From Synanceia verrucosa (taxonomy: Eukaryota > Chordata > Actinopteri > Perciformes > Synanceiidae), in assembly GCA_029721515.1 (NCBI GenBank), contig CM056556.1, forward strand, positions 3,224,501 through 3,288,500: a stretch of DNA of 64,000 nucleotides, read 5' to 3'. The notes under the pieces were generated by a model that did no database searches, was not told the DNA's origin, and saw only the letters and a program-made list of their open reading frames with translations. Position numbers and translations under genes: made by a program. Within the stretch, counting starts at the first letter, position 1. The number at the start of each line of letters is the position of its first letter. Below are positions 1-11,705 of the stretch, in pieces.

Positions 1-898
1 ATTTTAAACATAAAACCTAAAATTACTGAAAATGTCTGTAAATCTACCAGCATGTCATTGTTTTATTGTAAAACAGAAAAAAATGTAAAAATAAATAAAT
101 AAATAAATACAGAACATTTCATGTAAAATATTTTTTTAGCAGGGCATGTCATGTTGGGGTCCTTAAGAAGCTGCACTTTCTCTTTTTTTTCCACTGCACT
201 TAACATGCAGTACATTCATGCATTTACACAAATATTTAGAACTTAGATACTCGCTTCCGTCTGGAGGGATTTACAGTAAGCAGCCTGGGCAGCACTTTAT
301 GTAGCTTCTGTTTAAGAGGTTGAGTGTGAATAAAAAAGCTCAGTACGAATATGAGAAATTTTCCATGTGAACTGTTTTCAGATGTGTTTGACATTTCTGT
401 TATATAGCCTGGGGTATTTCCCAAGCTAAACAGTTTCTGTACGTTCTTGCAGGATGTGGGTTAATTCTCTTGCAGTGCATGTTTACACCCACACTTTGTG
501 TTTATGGCATCTATATGAAAGATAATATACCCTCTTAGCAGTGCCATGGTCTCTGTTTAAAGCCTGAGGTTAGTCTTTTTTGCACCATTTCAAGAAACCT
601 TTCATATCGATGTAAATTGCGGATTAACTCTTTGTCCCACCAGTCCATTTTGATTAATTCGGTTGTGTCATATATACATTTGTTTGACTATGTAACATTG
701 CAACACTGTAGGGATTATTATGGTTATGGAGCATCCAGAGCTTGACTGGATCATGTAATAAAACACAAACGTTGGTTCTTGGTTTGGATTTTCAGGTATG
801 ATAAAGCTACGTTCATCACACATTTACCATGCGGTGGTTAGGTTAACGTTAGCAGCCCTGTCCTGCTCTTTATCAGATTTACAATAGAATGAATAGGT

Positions 899-1110
899 TT
901 TTTTTTATTTATCCCTCATTGGGGGAAATTCACCCGCCATGGCAGTATCGAGAAATTACAGTATTAAGAAACAATAGACAACAGCAAAGACATAATAAAA
1001 TGAGTAATAATAATAGAATAAATATTTACATTATGTACTAAATAAAAAGGAAGAAAAATATATTAATAAATATATTTATTTTTATATTATTAAAATACAT
1101 TAATAATTGT
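899..1110 (-). mobile_element. Retroposon 3' tail fragment (family E)
   Basis: A block containing ttatttatccctcattgggg followed by an A-rich stretch resembles, on the same strand, the block at 29155-29285. In reverse complement it resembles the block at 52440-52675, which ends in aataaaaaaagattctattc. The three look like 5'-truncated copies of one non-LTR retroposon tail. The clade cannot be assigned by eye. Confidence 0.5.
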
Positions 1111-1788
1111 AATAGAAATGTTTGTTGAACATGTTAGAACATTTATACCCCAGCCACCTTCTCTGTTATAGTACTCGGAAAGCCCTCTAACTCATGTGTC
1201 ATATTTCAGCTAACACATTCAAGTGATTTTGCCCCATTAGTTTTTTTTATGTTTTGTCCTAAAAAGTTAACTTTCACCAAATCAGCATTTCACGGCAAGA
1301 ACATTTCCTGCTCAGTGTGAGCAGCTTTCTCTAACAGCACCGTTAAAACCCAGACTGGGTTTCATGCCAGCGTCACTTGACATTTATTGCATATATATCT
1401 TGACTTGTTTTTCCCGCCTCTCTGGCCTAATTTGTCCACAAATTTATTTTTTCCCCTGAGAAGGTGGCGGAGACCTATTTTCCAATTACAGATCTTGTCT
1501 TTAGGTGTTAATTGCCGACTGACCTCTGGAGCTGTTGTGGACGCTGTGTGTTTTTTTTTAATAACCTCTAATCACAGTGAAACAGAGAGCAGTAACAGAG
1601 AAGAGCCAAGCTGCTTTTTAAATCAGCATCCTTCAGTAAGGTGTAATCTCATACAAACACAGGAGCCGGCAGTGTGCCAAGTCAAAAGATTCCCTTTCAA
1701 AATATGAGCCACTGTGATTCATGCTCCTCCATTATTAAAATTCTGCATGTCTTTGTTTTTTTGTTTTTTTTAAAAGCATCAGGTCAAC

Positions 1789-2231
1789 AAAAAGTGCCTT
1801 GCTCCAGGGTTTTTGCCCATTTTGAGTCATATTTCTAGACTCACAGAATATTTTGTACCATGTCTCTGAAAACAGTGAATAGCTCAAATGAAAGAAGAGA
1901 CTCTCTATTTCATCATGAAAAAATGTTTGTTTTTACCTTGTTCCATTCTTGTTTTATCAGAGGTAGAGCAGAGGACACTTTCACCAAAATCACCACTTTT
2001 TGTCCAGATTCTGTTTGTTTTGCTCTCTAATCTCGATTGTCTCCACTTCCTGTTTTGATCTCTGTGGTGTATACTGTCTCTTTATGCTCTGACTACATCT
2101 CCCAGAAGCCCCAATATTACTCATAGGCTGCAGAAGACTGTGATCAGTGACCTGCTGCCAAAAAAAACACTTTGACATATTTTTTACATCAATGGCGTAA
2201 ATGACGTAGAAATATGTCAATGGTACTCAAA
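1789..2231 (-). mobile_element. Family A MITE, copy 1 (piggyBac-like), both ends damaged
   Basis: Reverse-orientation copy of the dispersed A element: the segment with gagtcatatttctagac, the stretch tttcaccaaaatcaccac and the core actacatctcccagaagcc are all present. The left terminal repeat has decayed. The right end stops at tactcaaa and continues directly into the terminal sequence of family B, so the usual gagttaa end is missing. Confidence 0.8.
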
Positions 2232-2583
2232 CCCCTAATTTCCACTGGATGCAGAATGACGCAGACGTCCGTCGCTTGTTGTCCGTCAATACGCTCCAGA
2301 TCCACCTGCTGCGGCTCTGTCGGACAGCTGGAATCGAACGAACTCACATATAATCGCACAATATAGTGGGTTGTAGAGCTAAAGCTGTGGGTTGTAGAGG
2401 AGTGTCAGTCAAAGAGTACCACCCTGTGTCCACTGAGTAGAAGCAAATCAATTATACGATCCCCCCGCTAACACAGATTTTATTTTGTGTCTTTAATTGA
2501 CTTCCTGTCCCACACAATCTGCTCTGTCCTGAATTCATGTGCCGCGCTCCGATGTCCGACAAAAATAGAAGCTCTGTTGATCG
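2232..2583 (+). mobile_element. Family B element, 3'-truncated copy
   Basis: Begins with cccctaatttccactggatg, the same terminus as the complete copy at 55306-55830, and shares internal blocks with it (accaccctgtgtccactgag, gacttcctgtcccacac, gtccgacaaaaatagaagct). Similarity is lost after about 2583, roughly 50 bp before the cdh13 exon acceptor. The distal third and the other terminal repeat are absent. Confidence 0.75.
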
Positions 2584-2634
2584 TTACCGTTCACATTCTC
2601 CCTGTCCTAATGTGTACATGTTGTGTGTTTCCAG

Positions 2635-2868
2635 GCAGCCCTCCAGCCACAGGTACCGGCTCACTGGTTATTCACCTGGAAGACTACAACGACAACGCCC
2701 CCTATGTGGTACCATCAGTAGCACGAGTGTGTGAAGACACCCATGACATGAATGTGGCTGTAGTTGGGGGGCGAGATAAGGACCTCCCACCCAACGCGGC
2801 ACCCTTTAAGATAGAACTGGGAAAACAGCCCGGCTTAGATAAAACCTGGAAGGTCACCAGACTCAACT
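2635..2868 (+). CDS. cdh13: T-cadherin (cadherin-13) internal exon, EC4/EC5 junction and start of EC5
   Basis: This 234-bp exon encodes 78 codon equivalents, with phase 1 at both ends. The acceptor is tttccag and the donor gtgagt. The product contains the cadherin inter-domain calcium-binding linker (LEDYNDNAP), then a valine-rich beta strand, VCED, and the DKDLPPN loop of EC5, where the DxD acidic pair normally binds calcium. It ends at the WKVTRLN strand. The spacing and the VCxD...DKDLxPN...PFKxE pattern match cadherin-13 rather than classical cadherins. T-cadherin is an extracellular, calcium-dependent, GPI-anchored homophilic adhesion protein and adiponectin receptor. The exon joins in frame to 5254-5472, giving SerThrHis at the junction. 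Earlier exons (signal peptide, propeptide, EC1-EC4) lie outside the window. Confidence 0.93.
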
Positions 2869-3479
2869 GTGAGTATTATATTTTTAAAATAGACTTAACT
2901 GACATAATGACAGGTTTTAATAACAGGAAATGTGTCACTATCTAAAAACAACAAGCAGTAAATCTTTAATATATTTGATAGCAACCTTAATAAATCTGTG
3001 TATCATTTCTTTTTTCAAAGCCGAAGCTAAAAAAAATGAAATATCCAAATTAGATGAAACGCCAGGATTGCCTGTGATCCATTATTTTCAATTTTCCATT
3101 TTTGCACAAATTCGGAAATCACAAAAATGAGTCGTTATCCCTTTGTTTTTTTTCATTTGGATTTTAGGAACAAATATCAAGAAAACAAGTCATTGTTTTG
3201 TTCATTTTTTTTAGTTTGGGTTTTGTTCTGAAAAATGAACGGACGAATGATTAAAAAACTTTTGACAGATCAAGAAAACACCAAAAAATTGTGCACAGCA
3301 CATAAGTATTTTTTTTTTCTTTCCTGTTACTGTGCCTTCACCACTGTGAACCCATTCTCACATGAAGATTAAATAAAGTATGAGACGGGTGAAAGTCAAA
3401 ATTGAATTTCATTCCAGTAGTGTTTTCCTCAGTACATTTGTACAGCCTGTCACAGAGTGTTTATATGAGTGCTGAATAC

Positions 3480-3603
3480 CAACCACATAAGTAAACGAGT
3501 AGGATCACATAATAGAATAGAATAGAGTAGAAGGAGGATGATAAACCACATAAGTAAACGAGTAGGATCACATGATAGAATAGAGTAGAAGGAGGATGAT
3601 AAT
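3480..3603. repeat. Two-copy direct tandem duplication, period about 63 bp
   Basis: The block starting accacataagtaaacgagta occurs twice in succession, near 3481 and 3544. The second copy lacks one small internal ATAGA unit. Both copies end in agaaggaggatgata. Confidence 0.9.
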
Positions 3604-4334
3604 GATAAGAATGAAGAGTAAATAATACACAGATGGAAGGGAGGAGGAGAATAGACAGACAGCCAAGACATTGATTTGGGGTTGCATGACCGGCAGCGCT
3701 GTCTGAGTGTGTTTGAGTGACAGAGCAGAGCTAAAACCTGCCCAGAGGTATTAGCTGTGACTGACAGCAGGAGAGGAGGTACAGACACTCCTCGATCACC
3801 ACCGCTGGAAAAGACAGATAGCGCCGATGAAGAAGTAGCGCGCTCCCAGTGAAATGGACTGGCATTTGTGTGTGGGAGTGCACTCGCTTTCCTATCCAAC
3901 AGTGGACTCCAGCGTTGTTACACATTCACCAACCGGGGACCTCCAGGCAACTTCCCTTTTGGTTATGCTGTTCAACTTCATCATATGGAAGTCCCCTGTT
4001 TGATAGATAGTAATCGCTCAAGAAAGCAAGCTACCTCTTTTTTTAAAGCATACTTGTAATATTATTCTGGAAAAGACCTTAAAAGTAAATTTTCTATTCT
4101 TTTCAAAATGAACAGAAACAGGAGTCCATATTTGTTTGGAGTGGCATATCTCTTCACTGTTGGCAATAACAATAGAGTATATCTCTGTAAAAGTATTTTT
4201 TGCCTTGCAACTTACTACAATTGTTTTTTAATCGGTCTATGAACTGATACATGTAAAGGCTTGTTATTCATTTTCTTACAATAGGTCAATCCAGTTTTAA
4301 AATAGTAAAGTTAGGTGTGAATGATTGGAGAAAG

Positions 4335-4600
4335 GAACACACTTATTCACTTTCTTGCCTATAGAGTTAGATAAGGAGGTCAATACTGCTCAATGTCTCT
4401 GATAAATATGAAGGTACTGCCAGCAGCTGACTTAGCATAAAGGCTGTTCAGCTGTTAGCCTGGTTTTGTCCTGAGGTAACAAAATCTCTAAGCTAATTAA
4501 CACATTTTATCTTGTTTGTTTAATACAAACTGGAGCTATCCTGCGGGCTTGTGGCAAAACAACAACTTACACTGGAGTTTATACTTAATGTTTTTTCCAT
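4335..4600 (-). repeat. Dispersed teleost repeat (family F), reverse copy
   Basis: Contains cttagcataaaggctgttca, ttagcctggttttgtcctga and acaacttacactggag, the mirror of the 20790-20945 copy (agtctttatgctaagctatc and pulled-apart neighbours). It is recognised from general familiarity with fish genomes. Its ends and class cannot be fixed from this window. Confidence 0.55.
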
Positions 4601-5253
4601 TGATTTGTCACAATCTGCATATGTTATCACTTTAAAAGAGCATGAAGCTGAAGTGTAACATTATAAATAGTGCTAATAAAAGGATTTGCTCTATTTTGTA
4701 ATCAGACCTTGAATACAGTAGGATTGAACGACTTGAGGAGGAATGGACCTGATGCTACTGAGGGAAATCAGATGCACAGCATACCCTGCACTTGAGAAAT
4801 GTTTGCCACTGCCTTGTGACATTGTTTTGAGCATACAGTTGGACAATGTAAATGTTATAATTAAATGCAAAACTAAAAGTCACCTTACCTGGAGTTAACA
4901 GCTATGGCAGACAAGTGAAGTGTGCAGCTTTGCATATTGTGGCACATTTTAGCATGAAGTGCACTGGCTCCGACATTTTCTTTTGTGTCTCTTAAGGAAT
5001 TTTAAAGTGTGATGCAACAAAATGTAACAATCTGACGCAACTTAAGTGGTGTCAATTTTTGTCGCTCCAGTTGCAAAGAATGCCTTGGCAGACGGTTACT
5101 TGAGGCATATGAGTTTTGTGTCATGATACACATATTTAGTTCCGCTTTGCAAAATGGGCAGCTGTTAAATTGAAAATAGACGGACAACGTACGCAGCATG
5201 GGGATTACTGTACGTTCACTTTATTAAAGCTCTCCTCTTATCTTCCCCCACAG

Positions 5254-5472
5254 CCACACACTCCCAAATCATGCTTTTGCACAGTCTGAAGAAAGCCAAC
5301 TACCAGCTCCCGTTGCTCATCACTGACTCAGGGGTGCCCCCTTTGTCCAACAACACAGAGGTCAAAGTTCAAGTGTGCGTCTGTAAGAAGAACAAGATGC
5401 ACTGCAGCTCTGCAAACTCCCACTGCGCCAGCCTTCTCCTGCTGCTCGCGACACTCCTGCTCGCCCTAATCT
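5254..5472 (+). CDS. cdh13: T-cadherin (cadherin-13) exon: end of EC5 and GPI-attachment signal
   Basis: A 219-bp exon (phase 1 in, phase 1 out; acceptor cccccacag, donor gtaagt). The peptide covers the last strands of EC5 (KKANYQLPLLITDSGVPPL), the sequon NNT, and the VQVCVC...C cysteine cluster typical of the end of the T-cadherin ectodomain. A small-residue stretch (CSSANSHCA), a plausible GPI omega-site region, is followed by an uninterrupted hydrophobic run (SLLLLLATLLLALI, 5430-5471). There is no transmembrane-plus-cytoplasmic catenin-binding continuation, as expected for cadherin-13. The frame ends with a single T of a split codon, so at least one more exon is required. Retaining the intron would instead add about 50 hydrophilic residues before TAG at 5622-5624, which would be incompatible with a normal GPI signal. 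Confidence 0.93.
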
Positions 5473-5474
5473 GT

Positions 5475-8056
5475 AAGTACCATCAAAACCACCACACTGA
5501 ATACATGAGAAGTCGAGATGACATTTTATTAAGTGGCATCCCTTTTTCTTCTTTTCATCTTTTTTCTTTTCATTCAATTTCACAAATATTTCCAGCAATT
5601 TTCATTGATAACTCTTCTAAATAGACCCAATTTCCACCCCAGTCCCTTCTGTGCACATACATACAGGAGGGAAACAAAACGTGCAAAAAGTTAAAAAAAA
5701 AAAAACAAAAAAAACAAATGAAAACAAATGAAAAACAAAAATCAGAAATAAACAGCAATCTAAGTAGCAAATAAATAGTGTTGGTGGAGATTCATTTTTC
5801 CATATGAAAAGTATGCATTTCTTGGCGAATTATGTTATAATGATCAGTAATCATTACATTTCTTCAGATGGCAGTTAATTATATCATTTAATGAATAGGC
5901 ACATGGAGATAAATTCTAGTCTTAAAACTGATTTAGTAATGGAGAGTTTGGAGAGTTTGGAGATTTGTTTTGCAATTTTACAGAAGTAAGATAAAGTTAA
6001 CAGTTCTTTAATTTTGTTACTTCTGAAAGGGAAATATTGTCTGTCACAGACATCCCTTTTTAAATATGGATTAATACTGAAGTAATATGGCACATTGCTT
6101 CAAGTTGTGAAGCATGAATACATGTGGTGTGGATGTTTGTGCACATGTACTGAGACATTGTTTGCCAGTGTGCAATTTTGCATCCATTTTGCAAAAGTTA
6201 ATTCCATGTCTTGTGCAATTCATGTTTTTTTGTTTTGTTTTTTCTTTGCCACCATGCCTAAGGCACTCCCCTAGAAGTCCAACTTGAATTTATTCTAAAT
6301 ATCTCATTCAAGCCATTAGCAATAGCATGAATAATTCAGCCTCCTTCATTCACAACACAAACGTAATGGAGGACGTCCAACAGCAGGTTTGGTGAGAAGA
6401 AAAATCATTTGCAAATTTAAGGCCTCCAGATCCTGTTACCCCCGTCTGGGCTTGTTCTCTGTAGTTTATAGTCAGACTCGCTGGATGCCGGAGGCCTGGT
6501 ACAGCGGGAGGGATGGCGAGAGAGTGAAGAAAGGACTTGAAATAAGAGGGGAAAAGAAAAGAGAAGAAGAAATGGTGGGAAGAGACACAAAAAGGAAAAG
6601 GAAAATGAGATTTCAGACCTAAAAGATGATGTAGTTGTAATTGTGTCTCTGCGTTTTCTGCTGATTTATGGTTGACTGTGAAATGTTTCATTGAAGATCA
6701 TCCAAAAAAAAATCACAAATCATGTCCTCCTCCAGCTCTCTTTCATGCATTTTCATTCTATTGATCTTAACATTTTTTTCTCCCTTTGTCAAATCCCACT
6801 GATCACTCCAGCTTGCCTATTCTATCTGTTTCCTGTCTCAAATCCCTCGGCCCTCTCTGTGTCATTTGTGCATCACAGCGTTAAGCATGACCCTTCAGTC
6901 TTCCTCTGGCTTGGAAAGGCTTTGTTTGGAGAACTCGTCTCTGTCTCTCATGATGCAGCCAGAGCACTTAGTTACCTTCAACTCCTGTTAAAAACTCATT
7001 ATTTGCAAGACACAAAGTATAAACTTCAACTGACAATGCACTGCAAGCGACAGCATAAGCGCTTCGCACTCTGGCGTTGATAGACCATTAGTTTCACTGC
7101 AACACACTAATCATGAGCATAAGCTGATGCTGTGTCAGCGTTCCCGGGCGAGCGGCCACCTCTCCGAAAGTTTCATGGCAGCAATCCTTAGAGTACGCCA
7201 GCTGGAACAGCCAGTTAGCTTTTCTCTCTCTCTCACCTTTTTTTTTTTCAAAAATATGTTATTATCTGTCGTTGCCACGGCAGCAGCCGTAATGTCTGAA
7301 CTAGAAAGCGTGATAATTGGTTGACATGCCAAGATGACATTAGGAGAGTCTTCTCTGCAGATGTCCTTTGACTCTGAACGACAGCAGCATTCATTACTCC
7401 GCTGCGAATAGTCCAGTGATAGACGGTGGCATTCATTAGTTGAATAGCTGCTCCAGATGACGGATTCTTGGGCTGCCTGGTTCTATACTCGCGTACATGT
7501 CCATTCATTTGGACTGAAGAGTGTTTGCTTCGTCAGGTGGCAACGTTGGCGTGTAGGGAAACAAGGACCGTACATGTGTGTCTCCATTGGGAATCTGAGA
7601 TAATATCACAGCTGGCCAAGAGAGGTTTCACCAATTCAGACTCAGAGACGCCCAGAGAGATGACTCCTGCTGGAGCTCATCACAGAGTCCTGTGCTGGGG
7701 GACAGATAGACGGGACTGATCACTGCAGTGTGTAGTCAGATAGTCTGACAGAGAGGCACAGAGAATCCTGTTTCAATTCCCTTATCGCTAAGCTGAACTC
7801 TGACCCTGCAGGAAAGAGATGAGTGCAAGAAAAATGGAAAGAGCCAGAGGGGAAGGATAGGGAAAGGAGGCGAGAATAAAGGTGTGGAGATTAAACTCCT
7901 CTGTTTTGTTCTGGTTTTACCCAGCGGGCTACAGGAGTATGCAGAAGTACAGTTCTCTGAATTTCTCTGGTTTCTTGTGGCTGTATCACTCTTATCTTTC
8001 CTCGCCTCTGGTCCAGCTCTCTATTAGTATTAGTCCCAAACCTTGTCTACCTAACA
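5475..8056. other. cdh13: Intronic stretch without recognised gene or complete repeat
   Basis: Two AATAAA hexamers follow the donor (5747-5752 and 5770-5775) beside an A-rich run. About 7090-7720 is less AT-rich and repeat-free, so it is a place to look for conserved non-coding sequence, but conservation cannot be judged from one genome. Confidence 0.5.
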
Positions 8057-8554
8057 TTAACTCTTTGAGTGCCAATGACATATTTTCTACATGATTTAAA
8101 ATCTAACGCTTGAGTGCCATCCACATATAAATACATCAAAGATAAAACATGTTAATTCATTTTTTGCACAAGAGGCCGCTCTCACACAGCCTGTGAGTAA
8201 TGTTGGGGCTTCTGGGAGATGTAGTCGGAGCATAAAGAGATGGTATACATCACAGAGATCAAAACAGGAAGTGGAGACGATCTAGATTAGAGAGAAAAAC
8301 AAACAGAATCTGGACAAAAAGTGGTGATTTTGGTGAAAGTGTCCTCTACCTCTGATAAAACAAGAATGGAACAAGATAAAAACAAATATTTTTTCATGAT
8401 GAAATAGAGAGTCTCTTCTTTCATTTGAGCTATTCAGTGTTTTCAGAGACATTTTACAAAATATTCTGTGTCTTGAAATATGACTCAAAATGGACAAAAA
8501 AACTGGCACAAGGCACTTCCTGTTTTATAAAATGGCTGGCACTCAAAGAGTTAA
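8057..8554 (+). mobile_element. Family A MITE, copy 2 (long subfamily), complete
   Basis: Bounded by TTAA at 8057-8060 and 8551-8554, with terminal repeats ctctttgagtgcca and its complement. It carries the duplicated end module (a second cttgagtgcca about 50 bp in). Core gggcttctgggagatgtagt, tail ggctggcactcaaagagttaa. Confidence 0.92.
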
Positions 8555-10319
8555 ACCAAGCAGTGATTTCATTTCCTTACCAAACCAGATTTACAGTACA
8601 CAGTATGAATATATTTCATAAAAGACAGGGTTGGTCTTTGTTCTCTGTTTCTGAGACATGTTGTTATGTAACAAAATCAACATGAACTACAGCTGATAGA
8701 TACTTTCGTAATCCTGAGGGAATTATAAGATATCTGTTTCAACCCTCTAGAGGTTATCTAATCCACAATCTGTGCAGCAGTTAGTGTGTTTTGCACACAT
8801 GTGCGTTTGTGTTTGGGGTAGTGTATTTTTGTGCTCGAGAGGAGAGAGAAAATGACTGCAAACAGAAAACGCTATCTTGACGAACACTTCAATTCCATCT
8901 GAAAAATTACATTTCCCTGAAAACAACCAAAGTGGTTCACAGTCGTACATTACATGCAAGCTCAAACAAGACAGAAAGAGGCAAATTAGTCTGAGAGTCT
9001 CACTAAAATGACACTCGAATCGAGAGAATCTATGAAACAAGTTGCTTTGTGCTGAAGAGGAAGATCATCTCCCCCGCTGACAGCTCGGCTCTAGTCGTGT
9101 GCATCTACTCGAGCTCAAGGAATTTAAATGATGTGTGTGTTGTGAAGCTTGTTAATATGGTGAGAAGCCACACTGTTACTGTCAGCTCACACCTTTCCAT
9201 CCGTGCCTCAAACCTCCTCACGTTTTCCGCTGACTCCTTCAGCAGCTCAGCAACATTCCCAAAAGTAGAGCCACGTCCTCAGTCCTAGCTCTCAGCCACG
9301 TATCACTCCACCGGGTTGGCTTTTCAGACCCTTAAATAATGTATGTAACCCTGCAGGACGGAGATGGAGGGCAAATCTGTGCTGAGTGCCAAAATATACT
9401 GACTCCTCTAATGCTTACGAGACCCTTTGTTTGCCGTTGCAGGATTGTCGGTTAAATCCCAGGGCTTTGCAGGGGCCTAGTTTCACTCCCCTCCTTTGTA
9501 AGCCTTTCTTTTGTGACTCTCACACACATCCTCTAAGCACACACACAGATTACCATAAAGTAGAGAACAATTATAGTATCATCCTACAGTTCTGTAGAGA
9601 GAAACCCTTGCAGATGTGTAAATGCAAACACACAGACACGCTCAGATTTGGGGTTTCGAAAGCATCCATTGTTCACCTGAGATGAGACTCCCTAATTGGA
9701 CAAACTAAGTGCAGTAAATACGCTCCCATAGGCTGCAGATGCACACAAAAAATACTTTTTTAGAAGTAATTAGAAACAGGATTGCTCCACTTTTGCTCAC
9801 AGGTAGCAAACCAGCACAGATGACCACACTGCCCCCTATCAGTGCACTTGTGAACTGACAGGCTTTGCACAGTATATGAACCATCTCCATGCAAGAGACT
9901 TAGTGCACTTAAGGAAAAGCTGTCCAGGTTGGACTGAATGTTAATGATGTGTATTTTATACAAATATATATCTATATCTGGACTTTGGAGATTAATGTGT
10001 CGGCCATAGTGGATGTGTGTGAATTACAATGGATGGGAAATAAGATGATAAAATTAAAATTGGATGAAGCTGATGCTGATTCAAGGATTCAAAGTTTTAA
10101 TTATCATGTGAACAGTAAGGAAACATGTTTCCCTGTACAATGAAATACTTCCTTTGCTATTCAGAATGAATGCCCAGCAATAAAGTGTAAAAATAGATTA
10201 AAAAATAGATAAAAGGAAACCATCAGGCTCAGTTGCATCTCCTCCCCAGAACCTGTCAGACTGGTCAAATCCATGAAACACTTAAGCACATGATATCATG
10301 CTGCTACCTGCAAACACTG

Positions 10320-10530
10320 CTGTTTTCATTCAGTTTTTAACATGCTGTTCATTTTAATCATGCACTGCACTATTTACTGATGCATTATTTATCCATCAGA
10401 GGTTACTGTTGTTATTTTAATATAGGACTGATTTTTAAAGGAATGTTGTGATGTATGCTGCTGGGCCTGAGTTTCATGTGTACACGTGTAACGACAATAA
10501 AATGAACCTTGAACCTTGAAAAATACAGGC
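10320..10530 (+). mobile_element. Retroposon 3' tail
   Basis: An AT-rich segment ends in gtaacgacaataaaatgaac followed by the short repeat cttgaaccttgaa. That arrangement (acgacaataaa then a short tandem tail) is typical of 5'-truncated fish LINE copies. The upstream boundary is uncertain. Confidence 0.5.
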
Positions 10531-11693
10531 TGTACAATTTGCAATTGAGCTAATATGCTCAATATAATGCTGTTATACCCATTTTCCTACTCACGTACAC
10601 AACTACATATATATCCTACACTGCAGCAAGGAAGGTATGAGCTCAAACTGCCTGCTAAAATCTCCTCCTGCAGGATTACAGGCTTCAGCTGCAGATTTGT
10701 CTGTAGTTGTAGTTGCACTGCTCCTCGCCGTGTTTCTCTGTAATTTCGGCAAGAGTGATAATGTAATTCCATGAGTAAAGAGTGAGAAGGCGGAGTGAAA
10801 ACAAAGCATTTACCATTAAACACAACAAACAGCTCCCAGCACAGATGCCACTAATTTACCTCCATCCTCCCGGGGTTTTTAGTCCACACACTATTCCTCC
10901 TCTCTGATCCCTCGCTTTGCTCTGACAGCCACTTTTCCTCTTCCTTTTCCAGCTCTACACTAATCCCCTCCCAGCTATAGAGACGGGATGTTTAGGGGCT
11001 TATTTACTCGAGTAAAAAATATGGCTATTTCACAGCTTTCTTCTGAAGAGACCTCGTGTCAGAGTGATGTGTTTGGTGGATGTGTTGTTTCAGCCTTCAG
11101 ATGAAGCTGTCAGGGGTTATTGATCTTTGAACTGTATCCTGTGTGATGTGAATTTAGAGAGGTGTACCGTATCTTGAGACAAAAGCCTATAAGCAACTAA
11201 GCTATCACTGTAAAACACTAAACATTTAGCGGTCTTATCATGAGCTATTGATTAAATACATAAAGAGAAGTCGCATACTCTGCTCATTAACACTGAGTAA
11301 TGGCTTTGACCTAACTGATAAATATAGAATAACATACTGAAGCACATAATTATCGGTGTCTCACTTTGATATATCAACTGAACATTTTACCTTTTTAAGA
11401 ATCCAAAAGTGTGATCTTAAGATTTATGAATTATTTGTTGATCATCAGCAAGTGATGCTTACAGGCATCATAATTTTTTTATGAATATAAAGTTGTTGCA
11501 CTCATGTTTTACTCATTTATTATGAATGTTTTGGTACATCTGCTAAACAGTTATACTGGGACAAACTGTGCAGGGACTTTTCAGCCCCAAAAATATGTCT
11601 AGAAACATTTATAAATTGTTTGTTGACAACAGCATGAATGAGCAACAAGGACGATGTAAAGCCTCTGATATCAACTGTATGTCCAGTGATTTG

Positions 11694-11705
11694 TGACGTC
11701 ACGTG
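11694..11705. promoter_or_regulatory. Overlapping CRE and E-box
   Basis: A perfect palindromic CRE (TGACGTCA, 11694-11701) overlaps a CACGTG E-box (11700-11705). The match is exact, but the site may be fortuitous in 64 kb; no function is implied. Confidence 0.3.

Larger units (their letters stand above)
1..2634 (+). other. cdh13: cdh13 intron (3' part) upstream of the first visible exon
   Basis: No convincing coding exon is visible here. The stretch holds a retroposon tail (about 899-1110), a family A MITE (about 1789-2231) and a truncated family B element (2232-2583). It ends in a pyrimidine-rich tract and CAG acceptor at 2632-2634, with a possible branch point around 2604-2610 (cctaatg). 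The rest is AT-rich and unremarkable. Confidence 0.7.
2869..5253 (+). other. cdh13: cdh13 intron between the two EC5 exons
   Basis: A 2.4-kb intron with a GTGAGT donor at 2869 and a pyrimidine-rich acceptor ending cccccacag at 5253. It contains a two-copy direct repeat at about 3480-3603 and a widespread teleost repeat fragment at about 4335-4600. Nothing else is recognisable; the long reverse-strand frame at 3450-3899 looks like chance. Confidence 0.85.

Noticed and set aside
2487..2945. Reading the whole 152-codon frame around the first cdh13 exon as coding
   Set aside because: Cadherin similarity begins exactly at the acceptor (2635) and ends at the donor (2868). The remainder is translated intron and family B repeat.
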